The translations under genes were made by a program, and so were the position numbers. A model generated the notes under the pieces. The model had not been told where the DNA came from. It saw only the letters and a list, made by a program, of their open reading frames with translations, and did no database searches. 64,000 bases of DNA from Coriobacteriaceae bacterium AM100-PB1-1D-6A. Lineage in GTDB: Bacteria > Actinomycetota > Coriobacteriia > Coriobacteriales > Coriobacteriaceae. The stretch is from the NCBI GenBank assembly GCA_027660625.1, contig JAQDNC010000008.1:39873-103872 (forward strand). Reading direction: 5' to 3'. Below are positions 19,306 through 29,531 of the stretch, in pieces; position 1 is the stretch's first letter, and every line of letters starts with the position of its first letter.

Positions 19306-19382
19306 TGGTGGACCTGACAAGATTCGAACTTGTGACCTCCCGGTTATCAGCCGGACGCTCTAACCAACTGAGCTACAGGTCC
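19306..19382 (-). tRNA. tRNA-Ile (anticodon GAT), CCA encoded
   Basis: Cloverleaf with acceptor GGACCTG/CAGGTCC, D-arm GCTCAGTTGGTTAGAGC, anticodon loop CTGATAA and T-loop TTCGAAT. Genomic CCA. Identical in sequence to the copy at 19530-19606. Confidence 0.97.
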
Positions 19383-19386
19383 ATCA

Positions 19387-19462
19387 TGGTGGAGGTTAGG
19401 GGGATCGAACCCCTGACCTCAGGCTTGCAAAGCCCGCGCTCTCCCAGCTGAGCTAAACCCCC
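19387..19462 (-). tRNA. tRNA-Ala (anticodon TGC), CCA encoded
   Basis: Acceptor GGGGGTT paired with AACCTCC (one G-T pair), anticodon loop TTTGCAA, T-loop TTCGATC, genomic CCA. It lies 4 bp upstream of the tRNA-Ile at 19306-19382. Confidence 0.97.
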
Positions 19463-19473
19463 ACGGAGACAGT

Positions 19474-19518
19474 AATAAACACCCCAGCGGCGACTCGGCT
19501 CTCGCTGGGGTGTTTATT
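19474..19518. terminator. Perfect hairpin between tRNA-Ile and tRNA-Ala
   Basis: 16-bp perfect stem, AATAAACACCCCAGCG and its complement, around a 13-nt loop, with TTTATT at the end in both directions. If it terminates, the upstream tRNA-Ile is transcribed apart from the tRNA-Ala/tRNA-Ile pair, which would need its own promoter in the few bases left; partial read-through is more likely. Confidence 0.8.
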
Positions 19519-19529
19519 GCGAAAGAAAG

Positions 19530-19606
19530 TGGTGGACCTGACAAGATTCGAACTTGTGACCTCCCGGTTATCAGCCGGACGCTCTAACCAACTGAGCTAC
19601 AGGTCC
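19530..19606 (-). tRNA. tRNA-Ile (anticodon GAT), second copy
   Basis: Same sequence as 19306-19382 including CCA. The two copies flank tRNA-Ala, so one copy probably arose by local duplication. It is nearest to the promoter at 19621-19650. Confidence 0.97.
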
Positions 19607-19620
19607 ATCGCGCAAGGGAT

Positions 19621-19650
19621 ATATTAGACGAGTCGTTACGCGCGCGTCAA
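19621..19650 (-). promoter_or_regulatory. Promoter of the tRNA cluster
   Basis: On the minus strand TTGACG (19645-19650) and TAATAT (19621-19626) are 18 bp apart, ending 15 bp before the tRNA-Ile 5' end. Confidence 0.75.
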
Positions 19651-19653
19651 CAA

Positions 19654-19840
19654 CTTTTTTGAAAATCTTTGGAGGGTGTTCGCCCCGGCCGCACGGCGGC
19701 ATGTGAAGTCGCCTGCTCGGACAGTCCTGACTCGCGCAGAGAGCACATTAAGTGCTCTCTGGCTCGTGCGGAACTCGCGATCGACTTCGCATGCCGCCGT
19801 GTGGCCGGGGCGAACGCGAGTCCCGAGGTTTTCAAAAAAG
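19654..19840. repeat. 187-bp interrupted palindrome between tRNA-Ile and gyrA
   Basis: Two arms of about 90 bp face each other around ATTAA. Outer blocks CTTTTTTGAAAA (19654-19665) and TTTTCAAAAAAG (19829-19840) are perfect complements. A GTTCGCCCCGGCC block, a CGGCGGCATG block and the inner AGAGAGCAC/GTGCTCTCT pair are also matched. Several differences between the arms are G-U compatible in a plus-strand transcript. No reading frame of note. The right end overlaps the T-run of the gyrA terminator. Confidence 0.75.
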
Positions 19841-19866
19841 CGGTCGGCGCGCAGTGCGCCGACCGC
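19834..19866 (-). terminator. Terminator of gyrA
   Basis: On the minus strand GCGGTCGGCGC pairs with GCGCCGACCGC around a 5-nt loop, followed by TTTTTT. It lies about 40 bp past the gyrA stop. Confidence 0.88.
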
Positions 19867-19906
19867 CGATATATGGGGTCTGATATTTTCTACCAGCTAG
19901 GGCCTC

Positions 19907-22654
19907 TTACTCGTCTAGGAGATCCTCTGGCATGTCGTTGCCGTCGCCTAGGTCGACTGGGGTATTTTCGGCATCGACCGTTGCCTCGGCCTCGGCGCCT
20001 TCGCCTTCGGGCTTTTCCTTAGCTGCCGTCATGCGGGCGACAGCGCACACACGGTCGTTGTCGTCGACGGTCATCATCTTGACGCCCTGGGTGGCTCGGC
20101 CGGTCTGGCTAATCTCATCGGTCTTGACGCGAATGACCGTCGCGCCTTCCGTCACGATGAACAGCTCGTGCTGCGGACCCACCGTCTTCATGGCCGCGAG
20201 GTTTCCCTTGCGCTCGGTCATCTGGATGGTGTAGACGCCCTGGCCGCCGCGGTTCTGCTCCGGATAGTCCGCGACCGGCGTGCGCTTGCCGTAGCCGCGC
20301 TCGGTGATGACAAACAGGTCGCCGTTGCCGTTGGTAACCTCCATACCCAAAACGCTCACGCCGTCCTTCATGCTAATACCGCGAACGCCGCTGGTGTCGC
20401 GTCCCGTGGCGCGAACCTGGTCCTCTGGGAACATGATCGCCTTGCCCGCAGTGGTGGCCAGGATGATCTTGTCGCCCTCGCGCACACGGCGCACGGCGAG
20501 CAGCGCGTCGTCGTCTCTCAGATTGATGGCGATCAGGCCATCACGGCGGCTGCGGTCGTAAGCGCTCATCACGGTCTTCTTGACCATGCCGCTCTTGGTG
20601 GCAAACATCAGGTACTCGTCGGCGGGGAACTCGCGGCAGCTGATGACACTCGCGATCTTCTCGCCTTCCTCAAAGGGCAGCAGGTTGACGATCGCGGTGC
20701 CGCGCGCCTGGCGCGTACCCACCGGCAGCTCGTGCACCTTCAGGCGGTAGACCTTGCCCTTGCTCGAGAAGAACAGCACGTACTCGTGCGTGGACGCGAT
20801 AAACATCTCGTCGATGACGTCGTCCTCTTTAAGGTTGACGCCCGACACGCCCTTGCCGCCGCGCTTCTGGGCGCGGTAGGCAGCCACCGGGATGCGCTTC
20901 ACGTAGCCGGTGTGGGTGATGGTCACGACCATGTCCTCGTCGGCGATGAGGTCCTCGACATCCAGATCCTTTTCGACATGGCTGATCTCGGTGCGGCGTT
21001 TGTCGCCGAACTTTTTCGAAATCTCGCGCATCTCCTCCTTGATGACGCCCAGGATCTTCTCCTCATGCGCCAGCAGGTCCTCGTAGTAGGCGATGGCGCG
21101 GCGCAGACCGTCCAGCTCTTCCTGGATCTTGTCGCGCTCCAGGCCAGTCAGGCGGCGCAGCTTCATCTCGAGGATGGCCGTGGTCTGCTCGGGCGTAAAG
21201 CCAAAGCGCTCGATCAGGCGGCCGCTTGCCTCGGAGTCGGTCTGCGAGGAACGGATAATGCTGATGACCTCGTCGATATGGTCGAGAGCCATCAAGTAGC
21301 CCTCGAGGATATGGGCACGTGCCTGGGCCTTCTTAAGGTCAAAGCGAGTGCGGCGGGTGACGACGTCGACCTGGTGGTCGATGTAGTGCTGCAGCATCTC
21401 GCGCAAGCTCAGGCATTTGGGAACGCCGTTGACGAGTGCCAGGTTGTTGGCGCCAAAGGTCGTCTGCAGCGAGGTGTACTTATACAGGTTGTTGAGCACG
21501 ACCTGCGGAATGACGCCCTTCTTGAGCTCGATGACCAGACGGATGCCCTTTTGGTTGGACTCGTCGCGCATGTCCGAGATGCCCTCGATGCGCTTGTCGT
21601 TTACGAGCTGGGCGATCTTCTCCTGCAAGGTGCCCTTGTTGACCATGTAGGGAATCTCGGTAAAGACCAGGCGGCTGCGACCGGTCTTGGTGGATTCCAC
21701 GTGGGCCTTGGCACGCACGGTAATGGAGCCGCGACCGGTCTCGTAGCTCTGCCTAATGCCGGCGCTGCCCATGATGATGGCGCCGGTGGGGAAGTCCGGA
21801 CCGGGCATGATCTGCATAAGCTCGTCGACGGTGGCGTCGGGATTGTCGATCAGGTAGCAGGTGGCCTCGATCGCCTCGGTGAGGTTATGCGGGGCGATAT
21901 TGGTGGCCATGCCGACGGCGATGCCCTGACTACCGTTGACCAGCAGGTTGGGAAAGCGCGCGGGCAGCGCCACGGGCTCGGCGAGCGACTCGTCGTAGTT
22001 GGGCTGCCAGTCGACGGTATCCTTTTGCAGGTCGCGCAGCAGCTCCATGGCAGGCTTTGCCAGGCGGCTCTCGGTATAACGCATGGCCGCCGCGCCGTCG
22101 CCATCGATGTTGCCGAAGTTGCCGTGGCCATCGATGAGCGGCGTGCGCATGGAGAACCACTGCGCCAGACGAACCATGGCCTCGTAAACCGCGAAGTCAC
22201 CGTGCGGATGGTACTTGCCGATAACTTCTCCGACCGTCCAGGCCGACTTCTTATGCGGGCGGTTGGGGTAGATGCCGCTCTCGTTCATGGCGTACAGGAT
22301 GCGGCGGTGCACCGGCTTTAGTCCGTCGCGCACGTCCGGCAGGGCGCGCGCCGTGATGACCGACATCGAGTACTCGATGAACGACTGCTTCATCTCGCGG
22401 CCGAACTCTGAAATCTGGAGCTGACCGCCGTTGATGTCCTCGCCGGCCGAAGCGCCACGATCGACCGCGCCGAAGCTCTCCTCGAGCTCGGCGTCGTCAT
22501 CCTCATCATCTTCATCCTCGGCGTCGGGGTTATAGGAATCCGGATCGCCGTCCTCGCCCTGCTCGGCGCGGGCGAGTAGGCGCTTCAGATCATCGGGCAT
22601 GCCGGCGTCGCCGGCCTCGTCCATACCCTCGTTGTTGTTGATATCGTCTGCCAC
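19907..22654 (-). CDS. gyrA: DNA gyrase subunit A
   Basis: DNA-cleaving subunit of gyrase, which adds negative supercoils. The breakage-reunion domain begins at about residue 80 ([24 protein letters not shown]) and holds the catalytic tyrosine in AAMRYTE. The C-terminal beta-pinwheel follows, including the GyrA box QKRGGKG. The first 75 residues and the last 35 are acidic, low-complexity additions; total 915, slightly long. The start is GTG 22654 after GAGGAGG. It lies 11 bp downstream of gyrB in one operon. Confidence 0.97.
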   Translation of the reverse strand: MADDINNNEGMDEAGDAGMPDDLKRLLARAEQGEDGDPDSYNPDAEDEDDEDDDAELEESFGAVDRGASAGEDINGGQLQISEFGREMKQSFIEYSMSVITARALPDVRDGLKPVHRRILYAMNESGIYPNRPHKKSAWTVGEVIGKYHPHGDFAVYEAMVRLAQWFSMRTPLIDGHGNFGNIDGDGAAAMRYTESRLAKPAMELLRDLQKDTVDWQPNYDESLAEPVALPARFPNLLVNGSQGIAVGMATNIAPHNLTEAIEATCYLIDNPDATVDELMQIMPGPDFPTGAIIMGSAGIRQSYETGRGSITVRAKAHVESTKTGRSRLVFTEIPYMVNKGTLQEKIAQLVNDKRIEGISDMRDESNQKGIRLVIELKKGVIPQVVLNNLYKYTSLQTTFGANNLALVNGVPKCLSLREMLQHYIDHQVDVVTRRTRFDLKKAQARAHILEGYLMALDHIDEVISIIRSSQTDSEASGRLIERFGFTPEQTTAILEMKLRRLTGLERDKIQEELDGLRRAIAYYEDLLAHEEKILGVIKEEMREISKKFGDKRRTEISHVEKDLDVEDLIADEDMVVTITHTGYVKRIPVAAYRAQKRGGKGVSGVNLKEDDVIDEMFIASTHEYVLFFSSKGKVYRLKVHELPVGTRQARGTAIVNLLPFEEGEKIASVISCREFPADEYLMFATKSGMVKKTVMSAYDRSRRDGLIAINLRDDDALLAVRRVREGDKIILATTAGKAIMFPEDQVRATGRDTSGVRGISMKDGVSVLGMEVTNGNGDLFVITERGYGKRTPVADYPEQNRGGQGVYTIQMTERKGNLAAMKTVGPQHELFIVTEGATVIRVKTDEISQTGRATQGVKMMTVDDNDRVCAVARMTAAKEKPEGEGAEAEATVDAENTPVDLGDGNDMPEDLLDE

Positions 22655-22665
22655 GTTACCTCCTC

Positions 22666-24738
<2,073 letters not shown>

Positions 24739-24745
24739 TTATCGT

Positions 24746-24776
24746 AAAAAAATACCCTCGGGAGCGAGGGTATTTG
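24746..24776 (-). terminator. Terminator between the dnaN-recF-DciA unit and gyrB
   Basis: Stem AAATACCCTCG / CGAGGGTATTT with a 4-nt loop, followed on the minus strand by a run of T. It separates the DciA-like gene from gyrBA. Confidence 0.88.
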
Positions 24777-24801
24777 GCTCTACAAGGCCACCAGATGCGA
24801 T

Positions 24802-25365
24802 TTAAGGCTCTTTCTCGCTTTGCACGCCCTTGGCCCACTCGGCACTGGCTCTCATGGCATTCTCGAGGGCCTCGCGCAGTTTTTGGTCTTCGATGGGCGC
24901 CACTTGGCGCTCGATCTCGCCGCGTTCGGCTTCGCTTAGATCGGCGTGCGGAACCGGCGGTCGCTCGGTCACGGCCGGGCGCAGGCGCTCCTTGGCAGCC
25001 GGCGGCGTGTGACCGGGCGCGGTCGTTTTGAACACCAGGCCGTCCACATGCGCGCCGGCCCGCTCCATGCGCGCCCGGATGATCTCGCGCAGCAGCGTCA
25101 TCTCCTGCGTCCACGAGGGCGAATCGAGATACACCAGCAGCTCATTGGACTCGGGCAGGTAGCGCAGGCCCGTCACGTGGCGTCCCTCGCGCGTGCCCGA
25201 GCACACCGCATTCCAGGCACGATAGACCGCGCGCGACTCCTCGGCAGCCTCCATTTGCGCGCGGCGCTCAGGTGTCGCGGCCGCCAGGATGCGCTGACGC
25301 TCGGCATCCAAAAAGCCGCCAAAGGCAACCGTTCCGTTCTCGCGCTCGTAATTAGCACGCCTCAC
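24802..25365 (-). CDS. DUF721/DciA-like protein
   Basis: 187 residues. The central part (VYRAWNAVCSGTREGRHVTGLRYLPE, then LLVYLDSPSWTQEM) matches the DUF721 fold, KH-like, that defines DciA. In bacteria lacking DnaC/DnaI, DciA helps load DnaB, so this is a reasonable candidate loader for the DnaB at 9.3 kb. The C-terminal half is Pro/Glu-rich. The start is GTG 25365, overlapping the 3' end of recF by 14 bp, so translation is coupled. The recF-DUF721-gyrB order is common in Actinobacteria. Confidence 0.82.
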   Translation of the reverse strand: MRRANYERENGTVAFGGFLDAERQRILAAATPERRAQMEAAEESRAVYRAWNAVCSGTREGRHVTGLRYLPESNELLVYLDSPSWTQEMTLLREIIRARMERAGAHVDGLVFKTTAPGHTPPAAKERLRPAVTERPPVPHADLSEAERGEIERQVAPIEDQKLREALENAMRASAEWAKGVQSEKEP

Positions 25366-26458
25366 CCATGCTCACCACCTTGGCTCGTTCAAGCAGGTCA
25401 TCAGTAAAGTACCCCAAGTTGGTGGTGGTTATGACCGTCTGGATGTCATCACCGATCAGCTGCAGAAAAGCGCCTCGGCGCCCGGCATCGAGCTCGCTCA
25501 TCACGTCGTCCAAAAGCAGCAGTGGCGCGGTGCCCAGGATATCGCGCGCCACGGCCACTTCTGCCACCTTCCAGGCAAGCACCAGCGTTCGCTGCTGCCC
25601 TTGGCTGGCAAACGAACGGGCAGATCGACCCGCAACGGTAAACTCAATCTCGTCGCGATGCGGACCCACAAGCGTCACGCCGCGGCGCATCTCCTCATCG
25701 GCACGCTCATCGAGGGCCGCGAGCATATGCTCGTACGCCCAGCCCTTAAGTTCCTCGCGCCCCTCGGTTTGAGGCAAATCCCCCAGTGTGGACACATAGG
25801 ACACGCCTGCGTCCTCACCGGACGCCACCTGCCCATACGCGGCGCGCACATGGCCCGCCAGTCGGTCGAGCAGGGCCAAACGATGCACGAGCAGGGCGGA
25901 CCCGGCGCGAGCGATGGAGTCATTCCATGCGCCGAGCATCTCGCGGCAGCACCAGGACTCCTTGAGCAGGGCGTTGCGCTGCGTCACGCAACGCCCGTAG
26001 GTGCTCGCCAGGTCGGCGTAACGGGCGCTCAGTTGCACGCCAAAGTCGTCGAGGGCGGCCCGACGCACGCTGGCACCGCGTTTGACCATATCCAGATGAT
26101 CGGGGCAAAAAAGCACGCTCGGCAAAACCCCGCGCACGCCGGCGGCCGAACATCTCTTGCCGTTACGGCTAAACGAGCGCTTGCCGTCCTCAACGCCCAG
26201 CCCCATATCGAGCACGCGGCCATCGCCCTCGAGTCTCAACTCGAGCCTGCACGAGCCCGTGCCGTCGTGCACGAGCTCGGTAGCGGTGGGATGCCTAAAC
26301 GAGGCGCCGCTCGTCAAAAGCTGCAGCGCCTCTATAAGGTTGGTCTTTCCCGCCGCGTTGGGTCCCGCAAGCACCGTCACGCCTTCGTCCAGGTCAAGAC
26401 GGTAGCTATCGAAACTGCGGTAGCGCGCGACGGAAAGGTTGCGGGCAAACATGGTCAT
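25352..26458 (-). CDS. recF: DNA repair and recombination protein RecF
   Basis: SMC-like ATPase that helps RecA load at gaps. Walker A is GPNAAGKTN at about residues 31-39; the signature and Walker B (LLLDDVMSELD) are near the C-terminus, with FASQGQQRT before them. 368 residues. The start could be 26458 or 26452 (MFARNLSVARYRSF); a strong ribosome site is lacking, and the gene begins within about 10 bp of the dnaN stop, so coupling is likely. Confidence 0.96.
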   Translation of the reverse strand: MTMFARNLSVARYRSFDSYRLDLDEGVTVLAGPNAAGKTNLIEALQLLTSGASFRHPTATELVHDGTGSCRLELRLEGDGRVLDMGLGVEDGKRSFSRNGKRCSAAGVRGVLPSVLFCPDHLDMVKRGASVRRAALDDFGVQLSARYADLASTYGRCVTQRNALLKESWCCREMLGAWNDSIARAGSALLVHRLALLDRLAGHVRAAYGQVASGEDAGVSYVSTLGDLPQTEGREELKGWAYEHMLAALDERADEEMRRGVTLVGPHRDEIEFTVAGRSARSFASQGQQRTLVLAWKVAEVAVARDILGTAPLLLLDDVMSELDAGRRGAFLQLIGDDIQTVITTTNLGYFTDDLLERAKVVSMGEAC

Positions 26459-26467
26459 GGCGCAGCG

Positions 26468-27571
26468 CTAGATGCGAACCGGCATGACCAGGTACAGATA
26501 GTTGATCTTGTCGTAGGACTTAAAGATACCCGCCTGCGAGTAGCTCTTGAGCTCCAGCGTGATCTCCTTCTCCTTGGATAGGGCATTGAGGCAGCCAAAG
26601 ATGTAGTGGTAGTTAAAGGCGATGGTGCCCGACTCGCCCTCGGCCTCGACATCGATTGTCTCCTGCGCCAGATCCTGGTCATTGGAGATGGAGGACAGGC
26701 CCATCTGGCCGTTCTCGACATCGATCTCGAACTTGACTGCGGGGTTCGCGCTCGCGATGACCGCCACGCGCTTGAGGGCGGCATTAAAAGCCGCCACGTC
26801 GATCTTGACGCTCGTCACGCACGAATCGGGGATGAGCTGCTTGTAGTTGGGGTACACGCCCTCGATACGGCGCGACACGTAGGTGGTGTTGCCGGCCTCA
26901 AAGACAACCTGGGTGTCCGCGGCGCCGATCATGATGGTCGCCTGGCTGGCCATGATGCTCAGGGCGTCGTTGAAGGCGTCGGCCGGAACGTTGAGCTCAA
27001 AGGACCCCTCGAGCGTCGAGGTCTCGACCTGGGTGTCGCATACAGCCAGACGGAAGGAGTCGGTTGCCACCAGGCGCACGGTGTTGTTCTCGACCTTCAT
27101 GTGCACGCCTCCCAGGATGGGGCGGGCCTTATCGGTCGAAGTGACGCGCCACACGCGGCCGACCATCTCGGACAGGATATCGGTCGGGAGCTCCACCGCA
27201 CTTTCGATGGCATAGGCGGGGAACTCGGGGAAATCGTTGGCGTCGAGCGTGTTGAGGCGGAAGGAGCTCTTCTCGCATCCGATCAGCACCTGACGCTCCG
27301 AGAGCTCAAAGGTAACCGGGGCGTCGGGAAGGGTCTTCGTAATGTTCGAGAGCATCTTGCAGGGAATCACCATCTCGCCCTCTTCTTCGACATGCGCGGC
27401 AATGCGATGACGAATCGAGATGGTGTAGTTAGAGGTTTGGAATTCCAAGATGCCGTCCTGCGCCTTAACGAGCACGCCCGACAGGATGGGAAGGGTAGAT
27501 GCCGAAGCGACGCCTTTCATAACGACGCCGATGGCTTGCGTGAGCGAGCTTTGGCTGACGGTGAACTTCAT
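26468..27571 (-). CDS. dnaN: DNA polymerase III beta sliding clamp
   Basis: Ring-shaped clamp that tethers polymerase to DNA. Starts MKFTVSQSSLTQAIGVVMKGV at 27571 and ends with the conserved LVMPVRI. 367 residues, three-domain clamp fold. Standard order dnaA-dnaN-recF-gyrB-gyrA, here all on the minus strand. Confidence 0.97.
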   Translation of the reverse strand: MKFTVSQSSLTQAIGVVMKGVASASTLPILSGVLVKAQDGILEFQTSNYTISIRHRIAAHVEEEGEMVIPCKMLSNITKTLPDAPVTFELSERQVLIGCEKSSFRLNTLDANDFPEFPAYAIESAVELPTDILSEMVGRVWRVTSTDKARPILGGVHMKVENNTVRLVATDSFRLAVCDTQVETSTLEGSFELNVPADAFNDALSIMASQATIMIGAADTQVVFEAGNTTYVSRRIEGVYPNYKQLIPDSCVTSVKIDVAAFNAALKRVAVIASANPAVKFEIDVENGQMGLSSISNDQDLAQETIDVEAEGESGTIAFNYHYIFGCLNALSKEKEITLELKSYSQAGIFKSYDKINYLYLVMPVRI

Positions 27572-27703
27572 CTTTTAATACCTTTCTATAGATATAAATA
27601 TCTTAATAATAGTAATAGCACTGACGAAACTGTTGATTACTCCCAAAAGCGCTGGTCAACCCCAAAAAGAGAATCGACAGCGCCCTGTGCGCAACCGACC
27701 GTG

Positions 27704-27794
27704 TTTTCCACGTTCAAAACCTGCGGAAAACTTTTCATCGCCTTGTGGCGAGTTTTAGACATGTTATGCCCGGCGTTTCGACAAGTTTTCAACA
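27704..27794. other. Candidate oriC part 1: DnaA-box-like cluster between dnaA and dnaN
   Basis: The 238-bp dnaA-dnaN gap holds TTTTCCACG (27704), TTTTAGACA (27753), GTTTCGACA (27775) and TTTTCAACA (27786), all in one direction and close to one form TTTTCNACA. The classical TTATCCACA is absent. The lower part near dnaN is AT-rich. This is a usual place for an origin segment, but the boxes are inferred from similarity only. Confidence 0.5.
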
Positions 27795-27809
27795 GGTGTC
27801 TCTATTTCC

Positions 27810-29516
27810 CTACGAGCGCAGTGTAATTTTATCTCGCAGCGATTTGAGATCCTCGGTTATGGTGCGGTCTTCCTGAATCATCTTCTGAACCTTTTTATAG
27901 CTCGTACTGACGGTTGAGTGGTTGCGGTTGCCAAACTCCGCGCCCACCGCCGTAGTCGTCATCTCGCACATCTCGATGGCCAGATATATGGCGATATGGC
28001 GGGCTTTGGCTATGTTGGCGTTGCGGCGCGGGCCGATGAGTTCCTCGTGCGTCACGCCGTACTGCTCTTCAATGACAGACTGGACCGTCTGCACGTTGAT
28101 CTTTTTGGCCGACGTATCGAAGTACTGGCTTGCGATGGCGTCGATGTCGTCGAAACTGAGCTCGCTGCCCTCGCGTTCGCGGTCTCCTGCCTCGCCGGCG
28201 CAGCGTTCGCAGAAGCTCTCGAGTTCGCGGATGTTGGTTCCCGAGACTTCTGCCATGTGCTTAAAGTGCTCGTCGGTCAGACGCCCACCATCGCCGCCAT
28301 AGGCCGCCAGCAGCGAGTCGTCACCCGCCTCGGGTGCGGCGGCTATCGTGTTCTCGTAGTAGCGCTGCAAGATCTTGTATTTCATCTCGTAGCTGGGCTC
28401 CGCCACCAAACAGAGCATACCGGCATTAAAACGGCTGGTAAGGCGCTCGTCCATGCTCAGGTCTTTGGGCGCACGGTCGGCTGCGATGACGACTTTTTTG
28501 TTGTTGCGGATAAACTCGTCCATGAGCTGGAAGAAGTAGTCCACGCTCGCGCGCTTGCCGATGATGTTTTGAATGTCGTCGATGATGAGCACGTCCACGT
28601 CGTGGTATGCCTGCATGATGGGGGCGTTGCTCTTCTTTTGGCGGTCGAACTCCGTCATCAGGTCATCGAGGTACGCCTGTGAGTTGGCGTACTTTACCTT
28701 GATCTCGGGCGACTTTTCGGCGAGCTCGTTTTTGATGGCGAGCAGCAGATGGGTCTTGCCCAGCCCCGATTTGCCATAGATGAACAGGGATGTGCATGTG
28801 CCGCGTTCGTCCGCGAGCGCGGCAAACTTGAGGGCTGAGCGATAGGCATGGCTGTTTTCTGGGCCGTAGACAAAGTTTTCGAAGGTGAATTTCGAGTTGG
28901 CCGCGAGCGGCGCGCCGTCGGTGTTCTGCTCGATCGGTGCCGCAGCTGCGGGGACGCTCATGGGCGATGTGGAGGCTGGTTTTGCACTCTTTGCAGGCGC
29001 CTCGCCTTTCATCTGGTTCATCATGCGGCGGAAATCGTCGGCCGAAAGCGTGTTTTTGATTGCGATGCCCGAATCCTCGCCCGGTGTTGCGTCGTGCGCG
29101 ATAGGCATGTGCGTGGCAGCGGACATGGGGACCGCCGGCGTCGAGACGGTGGGCATGGTTTCACGGGAAACATCGCCGATTTGATGCTCGGGAGCCGACA
29201 CTGTGGTGGTAGCTGGCGCCGCCGGGGGAACGACGGGTGCCGCGGGTGCGGCGTTATCTGCCGCGGAGCCCTGTGGTGCCACGATGTTGAGCGCAATCGG
29301 TGCAAAGGCGATCTCTTCCAGGTACGCCTCGATGGTCGGCTGATGCTTTTTGAGCTGAGCGATGGCAAATCGTGAGGGGGCCTCAATCGTCAAGGTGTCC
29401 TCGGTTAGGCTCACAGCACGCGATTGCCCCAGCATGTTGATGAGGCGCGCATCTTGGCCGTCGCGCTGACAAAAGGCGATGGCATCCCCCAGGATGATGC
29501 TTGCTTCCTCGTCCAC
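27810..29516 (-). CDS. dnaA: Chromosomal replication initiator DnaA
   Basis: Binds DnaA boxes at oriC, opens DNA and starts replication. Domain I is at about 1-85; domain II is a long Ala/Pro-rich linker (about 85-205); domain III is the AAA+ ATPase with Walker A GKSGLGKT at 248-255 and Walker B LIIDD at 310-314; domain IV at the C-terminus binds DNA. The domain IV signature reads NRNHSTVS in place of the common GRDHTTV, with Asp replaced by Asn. Start GTG 29516 follows GGGAGAG. It begins 15 bp after the ATPase gene upstream, so the two are probably one operon. A near-parS sequence lies inside it at 29157-29172. Confidence 0.97.
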   Translation of the reverse strand: MDEEASIILGDAIAFCQRDGQDARLINMLGQSRAVSLTEDTLTIEAPSRFAIAQLKKHQPTIEAYLEEIAFAPIALNIVAPQGSAADNAAPAAPVVPPAAPATTTVSAPEHQIGDVSRETMPTVSTPAVPMSAATHMPIAHDATPGEDSGIAIKNTLSADDFRRMMNQMKGEAPAKSAKPASTSPMSVPAAAAPIEQNTDGAPLAANSKFTFENFVYGPENSHAYRSALKFAALADERGTCTSLFIYGKSGLGKTHLLLAIKNELAEKSPEIKVKYANSQAYLDDLMTEFDRQKKSNAPIMQAYHDVDVLIIDDIQNIIGKRASVDYFFQLMDEFIRNNKKVVIAADRAPKDLSMDERLTSRFNAGMLCLVAEPSYEMKYKILQRYYENTIAAAPEAGDDSLLAAYGGDGGRLTDEHFKHMAEVSGTNIRELESFCERCAGEAGDREREGSELSFDDIDAIASQYFDTSAKKINVQTVQSVIEEQYGVTHEELIGPRRNANIAKARHIAIYLAIEMCEMTTTAVGAEFGNRNHSTVSTSYKKVQKMIQEDRTITEDLKSLRDKITLRS

Positions 29517-29531
29517 TGTCTCTCCCGTTCC

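Noticed and set aside
20168..22321. Long plus-strand open frame opposite gyrA
   Set aside because: Shadow of gyrA caused by GC-rich third positions; the protein is rich in His/Val/Asp with no family features.
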